Of a stretch of 64,000 bases of DNA, positions 35,878-48,004 are shown piece by piece. Position 1 is the stretch's first letter. Each line of letters begins with the position of its first letter. A program made the position numbers and the translations under genes. The notes beneath the pieces were generated by a model. It worked only from the letters and a program-made list of their open reading frames with translations. It was not told the origin of the DNA and searched no databases. The DNA comes from Pisaster brevispinus (taxonomy: Eukaryota > Echinodermata > Asteroidea > Forcipulatida > Asteriidae): the NCBI GenBank assembly GCA_023634235.1, contig JAMKCF010000009.1, positions 8,866,001 through 8,930,000 of the forward strand, written 5' to 3'.

Positions 35878-37726
35878 TGTCATGAGATTTCAACACAAAT
35901 TTCCTTGGGTATGTCGGTCGGTAGGCCACAACAACATATTCTTCCATGTGGTGAAGACTGGCCAATTTTTCTTCGATTGAGGGCGCGCGACATTTCAAGT
36001 TTCACAAACCATAGAGCAAGGACTTTTTTGCTATGCACAAACAAACACATTCATAACATTCGTACAACAAGTTTTTTTTTTTTTAATGATTTAAACCACC
36101 TTCTGCATGGGCCCGGGCTACACCGAGTCCCAGCACCGCCAACCAATGTACATCATATCTAAGTATTAATCATTAACTTCCAGGACTTGACTGAATGTGG
36201 TTGGTGTGCAGCAAATCAGGTAAATAGCCAGATTTTATTATAACTAGAATTTTAATATTTAGGGCCTAATAAAAATATTATAATATAATTATGGAACAAA
36301 CTTCTTACCATTTGCAAGTTGGTGACTTCCTTCATCAGCAAACGGAATCCAGGCCGCTGTACCATAGACTAGTTTAGGTTGGACAAGCTGCCTTAACGTC
36401 AGTGGACCTTTGAAATTCCTTCCATAATGACCAATCAATGAAGTGAATAATTATTACGAGTTGACAATAAATGATAGAGTCTGATTAGATAAAATAAGGA
36501 AGGCAGCAATTTAGGACTAACTAATTGCAGAAACACTGCGGTTTTTGTGTATTTTATTTAGTTAGTCTTAATTTAAAGGGCTACCTCTACCTACAATTGG
36601 ACGTGTAGGCTGGTCTGTCCCGGTCCTACTACTTGCCGTCAACTCGCCGACTTGCCGTCAACTCGCCGTCAACTCATTTTCGTGCCGTCAACTCATTAAA
36701 TATACATCAAAAAATTATAATTGGGGCATGGAAGTGTTAAATCTGGGCTAAACTACATATTTCTTATGGTTTTCGGTACAATTTCATTTACAAAAACGAT
36801 TTTGTGTTGATAAATAAATAGTATAAACGCTTAGCCGTTGGCCGCAATCTTTCCTTTTCACGGAGCTTGGACTGTACCATTCATGGTATGGGTGTGAAAT
36901 GCAAGTATCAAGCTATGGATGGACATCAGAGGGCGCTATATTTGCTGCGTTTATACTATTTATTTATCAACACAAAGTCATTTTTGTAAATGAAATTGTA
37001 CCGAAAACCATAAGAAATATGTAGTTTAGCCCAGATTTAACACTTCCATGCCCCATTTATAATTTTTTGATGTATATTTAATGAGTTGACGGCACGAAAA
37101 TGAGTTGACGGCGAGTTGACGGCAAGTCGGTGAGTTGACGGCAAGTAGTAGGACCCGTCTGTCCAGCATGCTTAAGTGTACAGCTGTTTCCTGAATGCAT
37201 TTACATTCTTTGCACACTGGGGGCTGTGCAGACCAGCCGGGTACCCTTTGAAGTACATCCTCCCGACTGTCAGAAGGATGGAGGGTTACAATTATCGCAA
37301 CTACCTTTGAAGTGGCCCTGCATACTATAGTTGTACCAAAATTTCAAATCACCTTTATTTCAAAATTTGCATATTGCAGCAATCAAAATTTAGCATATCG
37401 TAGGTCAAACAAACAAGCACTGTTTTTGAATCTTTTAGATGGTGTGTTTATTGTAAGCTAGAGGAGAGGGTGGGAATTAGTTTAGTCTTTCCGAAAGCTT
37501 TGTTGTGTTCCTTTAATTATTATACTCACAGTCTATGGATGAAAGAAATGGTTGGTAGGGTGATTTTGAAGTGCTATCCCAGATTAAAAAGTCACTATAT
37601 CATCATCCCTTTTTCTGTCAAATCAGCGATCAAATTTAAGGTGTCACATTGTTAATGCCAAATTTTAACTTTTCTTCATACATTACATGTATTTCCAGAG
37701 CAGTGAACGACTTGAGCGTAAACAAA
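35878..37726. other. Spacer between divergent NOL12 and EPHX4-like genes
   Basis: Contains the NOL12 promoter and, on the right, the EPHX4-like promoter and probably a 5' UTR exon start (acceptor-like ATTTCCAG at 37691-37698). The main occupant is the foldback element at 36621-37156. No further coding region supported. Confidence 0.55.
36621..37156. mobile_element. 536-bp foldback element with 8-bp target duplication
   Basis: Arms of about 210 bp (36621-36830 and 36947-37156) are inverted and nearly identical. The perfect direct repeat GTCTGTCC flanks the element (36613-36620 and 37157-37164). The tips carry GGTCCTACTACTTGCCGTC followed by tandem GTCAACTCGCC words. The 116-bp centre has no ORF. 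The 8-bp duplication suggests hAT-type transposition; near-identity of the arms suggests recent activity. Confidence 0.9.
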
Positions 37727-40700
37727 ATGGCACCTGGACTTATTGCTGTTATTTTCCAAGCAGTGTTTACGCTGACCTATGCCCTATTGGGAGGTGTCAT
37801 GGTCAGTTTGGGTATTCTTGTCAAAACTATCAAGAAAGGACCCAAGGCGGTATTTACCTGGCGTGATCGAGAGAATATGCCAGAATGTATGCAAAACCCA
37901 GAACTCGGAACGCATGGATTCTTAAGACTTAAGGTATGTCTAAACTCTGACAATTCCAAATTGGAGTCATTGAAATTTCTTCTAAAGAATGTTTGGCCCA
38001 AAAACTAGCCTACAGATTGGTGTATAGTTCAAATTCACCAAAACAATTGCAAGACCATAGGGCTTGTAGCTCAGAATCAGAAATGTTTTTACCAGACCAT
38101 AACTTGTTTATTTTTTCCTACCTTTTTTTTCTTCACTTGCTGAAGTTTTGGGGGATTTTTTTATTTACAAACCGATGGGAGACTTTGGGAGTGAGAATCC
38201 TAAAAGGTGGCAGCACACATACTAAGACAAATTTCATTGTTATTCTGAGCATGTTCACACTTCCACGAACAATGGGTTTAATTGGTAAGTCTGCTGCCAC
38301 CATGGAGGTAGAAATTGCTGCCACCTAGCGTTCCAAAAAGCTTGTGCTTTAAAAGTAGGTGTTCGTGTGAACTGAGGGGAAAAACTTGACCAATGGACTT
38401 GTTTAGTGTTGAGATTGCTTGCCCAAAGCTAGAATTATTGTTACTATACTACATATGAATACATTTTTTCACCCCTTGCCTTTTCTGTCTGTACTCTGCT
38501 TCGATTTTGTTTTTTTCTACTTAACCACAGCGGCGTAGTCAGTGGTTGACCGAGAGAGGCATGGCCCCCCACAAATTTCCAGAAAAAGAACAAGGATAAG
38601 ATAGGAAAATTTGTGCTTGTATGCAGTGAAATAATCGCAATCGCGATCGCTACCGCGTCCACAAAATGCCAAGAAAATAAGGGGACGGTGGCCCCCTGCA
38701 TCATTCCCCCCCCCATCCAAAATAAAAGCATGATCCCCTTCTACTGACAAATCCCATTTCCCTGCCCCCCCCCCCCAGTTAAAAGCAATGCCCCCCACCG
38801 AAAAAGCCTTTGCTACACCGCTGCTTGACTGCTTCTTTTACTCGTTAGTTGTGCCTTCACAAATGTTTCTTCAAGGAGCGAAACCTAAAGCCATTAACAA
38901 TTTTTGGCACTATATTCATGTAGTACCCCACTGTCATTTCAATACCTTGTTTTTGTTTTACTGATAGGATGTGCGTCTGCACTATGTTGCCATAGGTGAT
39001 GAGGATAAACCATTGATGTTGATGGTGCATGGTTTCCCAGAGTGTTGGTACTCTTGGAGGTTTCAGATGATGGAGTTTAAGAAAGACTACAGGTAATTGT
39101 CTGTTTCTCTGGCTTTGGTTTTTTTTGTCCAATTATATTTTGTTTTCATAGATCTCACTTTTACACCTTTGAACCCTCTTTAAAGATTAGAAAAGCAAGA
39201 AAGACACAGCCCAATTATTTGCGACTTCAAAGAAAGTAGTAACTATGGCATAACACAAAATAAGTAATACAGGGCACTGCTAAGGTTAAATGCTTGCAAA
39301 CAGCAAGTAACTCAGGCATGGTTTATAAAATTACATGACAAACTGAAATGTTTTACAAACCGGTTTTGCTTCTTTAAAAAAAACCTGGTCATACCTTAGT
39401 TTGCTTTTCTTCATATTCATGATCCATTTCAGCAATCTTGAACCAGACATTATGCAATGCATAGATCTCAAATTTGCCATTGTGTGATTGCAGTCTACAT
39501 AAAGGATAGACTGTGTCCGCAAAACAAAACAGGTTTTAATATTACGTTCTCTTGATTCAGGATTAAATGACAAATAAAGATGTATTTGGAGGGAAAAGAT
39601 AACTACAGGTACATTCTGTCTTGACAGGGTTGTTGCCATTGACCAGCGTGGGTATGGAGACTCTGACACTCCCATCGGTGTCGCCAACTACACCATGAAA
39701 ATACTTGCTGGTGAGGATCAGACTCTTCCCCTGTATTTTCCTTTACTTCTAATCTCTGCTATTTGCCGAAGCATTTACCAGTTATCATGAACTACCATTT
39801 GTTGGAACAATGGTGCACAGAACTATCTGTGTACTGTGTAGTTATATGCGTTCACCACATGATAGCGTAGCATAGTTTATCTATCATCCATAACCACGGT
39901 GGATGATATTGGAGGGTCAGACGGTAAGAGGGTTGATTGTGTACTGTGGAGATGATTCACAACTTGATATACTGCAGAGCTTTAACATACCTCATAATTA
40001 TTACTAAGATAACTAACTTCTCATACAAAATAAAAACAACTACATATCTAGTTAAAATTCTAACAAATTACCAATGTTCAGTTAAATTATCAATATTCAT
40101 AACTTGTCACCAAAAAGTAAAATGTTTGAAAATATGATAAAATACATCACTTGAAACTAATATAGATGGAATAATTTGCATCCGGAATAAAGAATAAGTA
40201 TGTTAGGATTTGTTTACCCTTTTTTTTATCCAAATTCCTGTAGAAGAAATCTACAAGCATGCTACTCGGATGGGATTCAAGACTCCGCATAATACTCCAA
40301 ATATCATTGTTCTTTATTCACAAGGCAAATTATTACACCTATTTAAAAAATGGTTTACTGTACCCACTCCTATTTATCGGATTCAAGCTGGTCTGTTGTC
40401 ACCAGCCACATTCGTTTCTCTAGTGGTTTAAGATATCTGCTTTAGAATGCAGGGGAATGGGTTCAAATCCCACTAGAGTAGCCTATAAAAAAAAATTCTT
40501 CACAGGAATTGGGAAAGCATTGAGTAGGCCTATACAGTGCTTATCACACATTCATGTACATGTTAAAAAACCCAGATATATTACTGCTTAGTTGTTTTCT
40601 TTTAAAATAATTAAGAACGACATCAGGGATAAAGAATATTTTTGGAGGTTTTACCATACACCAATGTATGTTAAGTACCGTATACTCAGTGCATCTAAGC

Positions 40701-43700
40701 CTCCAGAAAAAAGATTCCACAGGTGGGTTTCGAGCCCAAGACCCCTGCATTCTAGAGCAGATGTCTGAACCACTGGACCACTGAGGGCACCACAGCCCAA
40801 TTTCATAGAGCTTCTTAAGCACAAAAAGTAGCTCACCATGACAAAAGTATGCTTACTAGAATAAGGTTACCAACCAAATTGCCATGCCTTATGTATAATT
40901 TGTGACTGGTGTTCTGCTCATTTCTGCCTAGCAGTAAATTAATTTAAACAATAACTGCTAAGTTATTTTGTATGTTTTTCAGCTGATATCAGTGAGGTCG
41001 TTGCCGGGTTGGGTTATAGTTCCTGCATCCTGGTTGCCCATGACTGGGGCGGTGCCGTAGCCTGGCAAGTAGCAGCCTCGTATCCTGATGTCGTGGACAA
41101 GTTAATCGTGATGAATATACCACACCCTCGACGCATGATGGATCACATGCTAGCCGGCTTTTGGCAACAGGTTCTGGCTTCTTGGTAAGTGCCGTCTTGG
41201 TTTCACGATGCCCCTCTTGTCCAGAATCCTCAGTTATCATAAGTATGTCAGGCCGATTTAATAGACATTAACTTTTGCATCGGGGATAAAGAATACAATT
41301 TGGTTTTACCCCTACACCAATGTGTATTAAGCACTGTATATATTCATTACTTACCCAAGTTTTGGGAAAAAATCCACAGGCAAATGGGTGTAAGGTTAAA
41401 AACCAAATAAAATTCTTTATCCCGATGCAAAAATTAACATATATTAAATAATAATAATAACAATAATAGTGGCTTCTGATATAGCTCAAGTGACGCTCAA
41501 GGCACTTAAATTTTTTTGCAAGGTATGTGCGGCTATGTTTGAAGTAAGAGACCTACTCCTTTTACATAGCACCATGTAATGGTTTACAAGGTGCTGTGGC
41601 GCAATATGCAGCCAATCAAACTAGGAACACCAGGGTGAACCCCTTCTCTTTTCAATAAGTGCACTGGGTTCTTTTACGTGCGTTGTACAACACATGGGAC
41701 CAACGGCTTTACGTCCCATCCGAAGGACGAAGCAATCATGGGGAATAATTGTCTTGCTTAAGGACTCAAGTGCCACGACCGAGACTCGAACCCACACTCT
41801 GCTGATCAGAAAGACCAGAGCTTGAGTCCGGTGCTCTTATCCACTCGGCCACGACACGCCACAAATCGTTGCATGCAGTACCCGCTGCTAAGGATTTGAA
41901 CTGCCTCTAGCCATCGGGCTAGCTCGGTGGCCTGGGGTAAGACATCTGCTCTAGCAATGCAAAGGTCCTTGGTTTGAATCCCACCTGGATGTTATGTCTG
42001 GCTGAGTAATCTGGCTCATCAAATTCAAGTTCTAGTGGCTGAGTCTTCAAAGTCTGCATTTGAATCCAGTTTGTGCCATTTGTGTCCGTAACCTCTATGC
42101 CCATTTGGTTGCTGGTGCTGCATACTCCAAATGAGTTGAGATGGTTTCAGAAATTCTAAGGGCCAAATGAACAGGGGTAGTTAATATTGTAAGTTGCTTT
42201 GCGGGCTGTACTTGACTTGACAAATATTGTAAAGTTGCTTTGCGGGACCTACTTGGCTTGACAAATATTGTAAGTTGCTTTGCGGGCTGTACTTGACTGG
42301 ACAAAGTAGTTGCTACCCTCAGACACACACAAAGCGCAGTGATTGTGAACCAGCCTTTAGATGTACTCAAAATTAAATTATAATGTATTCTAACCCTTTG
42401 TGTAATACTGAAGCAAAATATTTAGGCAGCAGATATTTTTGAAGAGTATAAATATTTTGTGTGTTCCAGTAAGAAAATAATTTAAAACTTTTCTGTGAAA
42501 GTTTACGATAATGGGTTATGGTGTTTTTAAAGTTGTAGCAGGTAACAGTAGCAAATTCTGCAAAAAATTTTGTTTTCTTTTTTTTTCTGGCAGAAAAATA
42601 TTTAGAAGCAATAATTCCTCATTTGTTTCTATTCAGTCAAAATTTATTCAAACACCACAGTATTTTGAACACAAATAGACCCTTTATAGCACTCTTTAGC
42701 TGACAGATAAAAGGGAAGAGTAAGATGATCCCCACGCTCTGCTTTTTCAATGAACACATAGAACAAAGAACCTGTGAAAATTTCATAACATTCACTGGTC
42801 TTGTTTTAGAGAAAGCAGCGGAAAAACAGTTTATCTAAGTAAGGCTTGCGGTAACACCATGTGGAAATCTCTTTTGAGTAGTGTAGGTTCTGAAAAGAAC
42901 CGGTTTTCAGAACCTACACTACTCAAAAGAGATTTCCACACGGTGTTACCGCAAGCCTTACTTAGTTATACTTCCACCATGCAAAGTTTAAAATCCTACT
43001 TAAAACAGTTTATGTTTTGTCAAAGATTTTGTGCACATTCATATTGGGTTGGTTGCGGCAATCATAAATCATACTATCTCAACTTGGGCATGACTCTAGA
43101 TGGAAATATTAGTACTGGTCTGAACTTTTTTAACCAGTGGGTTTTCAGATTAAATTCTTTAGACAGATTTCCAATAATCACCAGTTTTGTACTTTTTTGT
43201 CTTTAAGTTGTAAGCTTTTGTATTGTCTTTGTACAGGTACATCTTTTTCTTCCAGCTACCCTTCTTGCCGGAGTTAAACTGCAAGATAGAGGACTATGGC
43301 ATAATGAGGGGAGCTTTCTTGTCAAAAGCAATGGGCCTTAAAAACAGAAAGAACATGACTGATGATGACATCGAGGCATTCAAGTATTCCGCTAGTCAGA
43401 AAGGTAAAGAAACAAATGTCCTATTTGCAAAACCATTTTTATAATAGTTGATAGGTAAATTCTCAACCAGGGTTGAGATGTTCTAATACTTGGACCTGAT
43501 ATAAAGTATGTAGTTTTTGTTTCCTGCACACACAACATTTTAGTATATAGACTTCTAGGTTTCTAGACTTGCACAGTCCGTAAGGCAAAATTTATGTGCA
43601 TAGAAGTTCAATCATTTGAGGTAGCTGGGACCTGCATATCAACCCCTTTCATTCATCGACACAGTTTGACACCAACCAAAAGGTCAAAGGCATGTTTTTA

Positions 43701-45130
43701 CAAAAATCTAATTTTCATAAAAAATACTATCAAAGTCTAGAAAATAGCATTTAAAGCCAAATTGCTGTGGCTTAAATTTTAATTGCCGTGGGTGAAATAA
43801 GTCTGATATAAATACAAACAAAACCTCTGACAAAATCCTAAGCTATTTTCGTTGTTTTCACTCAAATGTGACCACCGAATTTGGTGACATTTTCCCGATT
43901 GTTTTACGATGTGTTTGGGAATAAACTTCTTTTTTTTCAAAAGATACTTTATATTGAATGCAAATTTAAGCGGAGTCCTCTAAAAGAGTAACAATGAACG
44001 AAAAAATGACAACTCAAAGTATTTTGTTAGCAATCGTAGATAAAAACACTCTAAACCTGTTTGGAGGGTATTCTTATCAAGGTTATTTGTGCAGACTGTT
44101 TGTTCTTAGTCTGCAGTTTTTGCCTGTAGGTAAACAGACTGAAAATGATAACCATTTTCTGATACTGAAATTAGTATCAAACAATGTTGTCTAATGCATC
44201 TCGTTAGAAAGACATTTGTGTGTGTGTTCATGTTTGACATGTCTCGATTTATTTGGTTAAAGAAGCCTTTTGTCCCCCTAACACTTGTGGGTAATTCTGT
44301 GGTGACTCACATTGCTTTGACAATAGATATCAGAACTCTAGTTGCCTAAAGGATTTTTGTGACTTGTTATTGTAATTTTGAATTGACTGTACGGTGTTTG
44401 ATCCCCAGTCCAAGCGGCTAGACCAAAGGCCATTTATTCAGACATCTTACTTGTAAGGGCAGAGTTACACTGGTTAATGGGGAACTGACTATAAAGGAAA
44501 TAGGCCAATGGAAAGAAGATTCCGAAAAATTAATACTCTCATTTACTCAAATAGTGTACCTCTGGTCTGCAGTGTGCCTTTTGCTCTAAATGGTGTGGGG
44601 TTGGGGGGGGCAATAGAACACTTCCGATGGGAATGAGGTTGAAGGGCAATAGCTTGAATCCTTTCTGAATCGATAAGATCAGAATCAATACTGCAACTTA
44701 ATAACCAATGGGAAAGCTGAAAGATTTTAGGTGGCAGTAAAATTTCCATTGTTTGCATAGTTTAGCTTGTGCACACTTCTAAGAACAATGGATTTTATGT
44801 GATAAGTCTACTGATGTACGTTCATTTTCAAAGAAATCTAACTGATTGAGCTATAAACCTTGTTGTCACAAAGGTAACATGACAGGAATGATCAACTACT
44901 ACCGAGCCGCTGTGCGGTATCCGTCCTCGATCAAGTCCACCATCACCACACCAACACTTATCATATGGGGGGACCAGGACATGGCTCTCAAGGTCAAGCT
45001 CTTGGACGGTACCGATAAGTACGTGAGTGACCTGAAAGTGATGATTGTTCCTGGAGCCAGCCACTGGGTCCAGCAGGATGCCCCGGCTGTTGTCAACGGT
45101 CACATGAGGGATTTCCTGGGTGTTGACTAG
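37727..45130 (+). CDS. EPHX4: Epoxide hydrolase 4-like alpha/beta hydrolase
   Basis: Membrane-anchored alpha/beta-hydrolase of the EPHX3/EPHX4 group; the fold hydrolyses epoxides through an aspartyl ester intermediate (family knowledge). Coding exons 37727-37933, 38968-39092, 39628-39710, 40983-41184, 43237-43403, 44874-45130, phases consistent, 346 codons plus stop (human EPHX4 about 362). A hydrophobic N-terminal anchor spans residues 5-32. The oxyanion-hole motif HGFPECW is at 90-96, the nucleophile Asp159 in AHDWGG, lid tyrosine in INYYRA at 268-273, charge-relay Asp297 in WGDQD (or Asp295) and His325 in GASHWVQQD. All catalytic parts are present, so the enzyme should be active. The start is the first Met giving the family-like N terminus. 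EPHX4 is preferred over EPHX3 by overall resemblance; the exact orthology is uncertain. Confidence 0.92.
38528..38823. mobile_element. TIR element with CAGCGGCGTAG ends
   Basis: Left end CAGCGGCGTAGTCAGTGG, right end CTACACCGCTG, 296 bp. Flanks CTTAACCA and CTTGACTG could be a decayed 8-bp duplication (5 of 8). The interior is rich in C runs and has no transposase. Lies in the first coding intron of the EPHX4-like gene. Confidence 0.6.
39830..39960 (+). repeat. Interspersed repeat family E, copy 4
   Basis: Contains CACCACATGAT, GCATAGTTTATCTATCATCC, CCACGGTGGATGATATTG and GGTCAGACGGTAAG, as in 33318-33470. Located in an EPHX4-like intron. Confidence 0.6.
40412..40558 (+). repeat. tRNA-derived SINE family D (plus)
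   Basis: TCTAGTGGTTTAAGATATCTGC is an A-box-like start and GGGTTCAAATCCCAC is the B box. GAGTAGCCTAT, GGAAAGCATTGAG and ACAGTGCTTATCACAC follow. Paired with an inverted copy 62 bp to the right. Confidence 0.72.
40620..40791 (-). repeat. tRNA-derived SINE family D (minus)
   Basis: Read on minus it runs from GTGCCCTCAGTGGTCCAGTG and a B-box-like GGGCTCGAAACCCAC to ATTCTTTATCCCTGATG. It forms an inverted pair with 40412-40558. A family M terminus (AGCCCAATTTCATAGAGC) begins directly beside it at about 40794. Confidence 0.75.
41277..41428. repeat. Inverted pair of SINE family D 3' ends
   Basis: GCATCGGGGATAAAGAATAC at the left is inverted as ATTCTTTATCCCGATGC at the right, and the homology extends into flanking TTAATxTTTG sequence. 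The two 3' ends enclose about 100 bp that includes ACACCAATGTG and CCACAGGCAA words of the same family. Confidence 0.65.
41446..41857 (-). repeat. tRNA-Leu-like SINE family B (minus)
   Basis: On minus, 41857-41770 is an 88-nt tRNA-like head starting GTGTCGTGGCCGAGTGG with T arm GGGTTCGAGTCTC. It is followed by TTCGGATGGGACGTAAAGCC and GTAAAAGAACCCAGTGCAC, as in the plus copy at 28508. The body ends toward the left in TGCCTTGAGC and ATT/ATTG repeats, resembling the 3' tail of the LINE at 50594-51800. Confidence 0.78.
42184..42304 (+). repeat. Tandem repeat, 2.5 copies of ~49 bp
   Basis: AAATATTGTAA-GTTGCTTTGCGGG followed by a TACTTGACTTGAC-type word is repeated, the copies differing at a few positions. 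Located in the EPHX4-like intron between exons 4 and 5. Confidence 0.85.
42835..42965. repeat. Near-perfect hairpin, 62-bp arms, ~7-nt loop
   Basis: Arms 42835-42896 and 42904-42965 differ by a single base (CATGTGG versus CCACACGG). The loop is GAACCGG. The structure is far longer than expected by chance and nearly undiverged. Located in the EPHX4-like intron upstream of exon 5, in sense orientation within the pre-mRNA. Confidence 0.92.
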
Positions 45131-45197
45131 GGACAAAGTAAAAGTTATGGCTAGGTCAAACTTACCTGGAGAGCTACCCGGGGCCTTAAAAATTGTT

Positions 45198-45203
45198 AAT
45201 AAA
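45198..45203 (+). terminator. EPHX4-like polyadenylation signal AATAAA
   Basis: Canonical AATAAA 68 bp after the stop codon, the first after the gene. Further candidates occur downstream, so alternative 3' ends are possible. Confidence 0.5.
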
Positions 45204-48004
45204 CGATGCATAATTTTTAAAAAATTATATAATGAAACCAGAAGGTGAAATATATGATGGGTAGAAAATAGAATGGTATTTGCATGACCGTCGAACAGAT
45301 GGTCGCAGGAAATTTATAATTCATAATGAATAGATCAATTCATGAAGCCCCACCCACCACAGCGACAGCCTAGTAAGAACATTTAAATAGTCTGGGCACT
45401 TGCATCTGCACCCCTCAATCAGTTTTGCCAATCACAAAATGCTCAACGCATCTTTGTTGTGATGGCAGCTTGTTTATGTTTTCTGATGGGATTTAAATGT
45501 CTTAATTTGGTCGTGATTTGTCAATGTACAAGTGAGTGGATGGTAATCAATTGGTCTATTTTATGCTTTTGTTTGATATTTTGGGGGTTCACGTTGTTTT
45601 TTGTTGGCAAGAATTACCTGAAAGAAATATTCATTTGTTTTTTATCAGTTTGGTTTGGTTTGAAACAATGTCAGCAAAAATCTCAGTTGAACTGCCTAAA
45701 AAAATTGTTGTGGTTTGTTAGTGTTTGTTCTTGTTAATTTTCATTGAAAAGGGGCAGTTTTGTGGAGGTATGAGTTAAGACACAATGGTTCTGCAAGTAA
45801 TGAATTTAACTTCCTTTTTGTAGTCTTAGAGATTGTCCGCTGAAAGAAATTTCATTGTAATTCAAGGTGTCAGAAAAATAGTTGCAGTACTGTGTAAGTT
45901 TCCCAGGTCATTTGAGGGCAAAAAAGCACCCTATTTCACTTTCATGCATTTGTATTTAAGTGATTTTGGCCCTTTAGTTGGAACCAATATCCAATTTTAG
46001 TTTGAGGCATGCGAATTGATACAACATGAATTTTAATTAAACTTATAAGTCGTTCTCTTTAGCCCTACGAAACCAGCTTTAAGCTCAGCAGAGTAGGCGC
46101 AGCTATAGATTTCTGAAAAAAGCTGCTGCAAATTGTTAAATTGAATGGTTGTCTTTATCAATTGCATGTTGCAAAAGAACATTATTGCTTGCACATTAAA
46201 TGAAGTTGATGGACTGTTTTAAGGAGCTTTCAATTTTGCGTGAAAGAGAAAAACGTGACGTTTAAATTGGTTAATTATTTGCCAAAAATGACTGGGCAAC
46301 CTATAGTTATGGAGCAATATAGTACAGGCAATAATAATAAGTTGTTACTAGTGCAACATTATAGGTCAAGAGAGGGCGCTATATAAGTTTTGTACTGATG
46401 ATTCTCACGCTGGTTTCATTTTTAGTGTGTGGTTATTGAGTTATTTGTTATTGACATACTGCTCTGTCTAGATGCCGCTTGTTTTAAAAAGACGTAGAAA
46501 GAAAGTGAACAATATTGAACTTTAAAACAAAGAAGTAAAACATTTCAAAACTGCTTGTTTCCCGTTTTTTGACTATCTGCTTTATATGAGCTTTCCTGGC
46601 CAAACTTGAGAGGAGAGACATTTAAACTACATGTACTAATTATCTTATTTTTTTATTCCTCTTGGCATTCAAACCAAATGATTCCTTGTCTTTCTATAAC
46701 TGGTTTATTTAATCTGCATATTTTAGTAATATTATATTAATTATATCCCAGCGTCATTGTTCAATTTCAATACATGGTTTTACTTGTTTTTGATAACTGT
46801 ACCTCAAACACTAATTGTAATTTAGCACTGAAAATGAACAAATATTAAAGTTGTAAAAAATAAAAATGATTTATCTAATACGAATTCATTAAAAAGCAAG
46901 CTCTAAAAATAACTAGTGGGACTTTTCCGTCTTTCTTTCACTTTCATCATTTCAGATATTTTGTTCCTGAATTGTTTAAGTTTGTTGTTTGTGCATTCAG
47001 GTTGGCTCAGTGGTTTCTCCTCGCATTTCCCGGACCGAAGACTTGGATGTGGATTGTGTTTTTTGTCCCTACCTGACTGGGTGGGTTTCCCCTATTACGG
47101 GTTTTCCTCACTGATCTCTAGTCAGTATAATAGAGATCAGTGGTTTTCCTCCCACGTCTAATACAGAACAGTTTCTCTCTTTTTTTTGTATTCTTAGAAA
47201 AAGTTGGTGTGATGTTTCCATTAGGATGCTGACTACGTATTTCATTCACTTTTCAGACAATGATGCTCTTTATACAGTATTTATAATAATGAAATAAGTG
47301 TGTGAGTAATTTTTAATGACTTGGATACCAGCAGTATCCAAACGCAGTGGTTATAAAACTTGATGGTTCTTTCATAGTTTTAGATTGGTCCTTATGTTAA
47401 GGACATGAGTGTTGCAACCATCCAGTGGGGGTGAACATTTCATTGAAGTTACAAGATACTGCTTTGGTGAAGAAGAAGCAATATTGTGCTGACCCTATGA
47501 AATAGTAATGTTGTCTCTCTCACTACAACTATTTTCATTTTTATGTTATTATCTTGTCAGAACAGAAAAGGGTTGTGTACACGTTTTGTTTGTTTGTCTT
47601 AACCCTGCTTGTCTGAGGGATTGCCAGCATGATTTTTGTTAGGATTCCAATTGTTACGCAAGAATGACGTTACCAATGACAACGCAACGCTAGGGGAACA
47701 AAAGGGACTTCACACGCACACACGAGTCACTGCCCGGTTGTTGTCGCCGCGTTGTGTTCGCTTTCTTCTTCGAAAGTGAAACGCTTGACTTCACACGGTT
47801 TTGTGAAGTTTACTCACCGGCTCGTGTCCTCGAGCACTGGCGTATAGCGGGCTATTCACCACCCGTAATAAACAAACAGGATCTCGGGGGATACATTCTT
47901 CAGTTGTATTGCTCCGTCTTCGTGTTTACCGCGGAGTCCCTTTTCTTACCGGGTTTTTTTTTTTTACCATCACGAATACTGAGTTCGTTGGAGTTTATTG
48001 AAGC
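45204..48004. other. Spacer and 5' region of the LRRC74-like gene
   Basis: No gene supported. 45204-47640 is AT-rich with scattered short ORFs lacking any family signature. 46935-47160 has a GGCTCAGTGG-type retroposon-like stretch and a short hairpin (CTGATCTCTA-GTCAGTATAA-TAGAGATCAG). 47640-48004 is GC-richer and is the likely promoter and 5' UTR of the next gene. Confidence 0.5.

Noticed and set aside
38444..38798. Overlapping minus ORFs of 93-95 codons in the EPHX4-like intron
   Set aside because: They lie across the CAGCGGCGTAG-ended TIR element and consist of Gly/His/Pro-rich translation of C/G runs.
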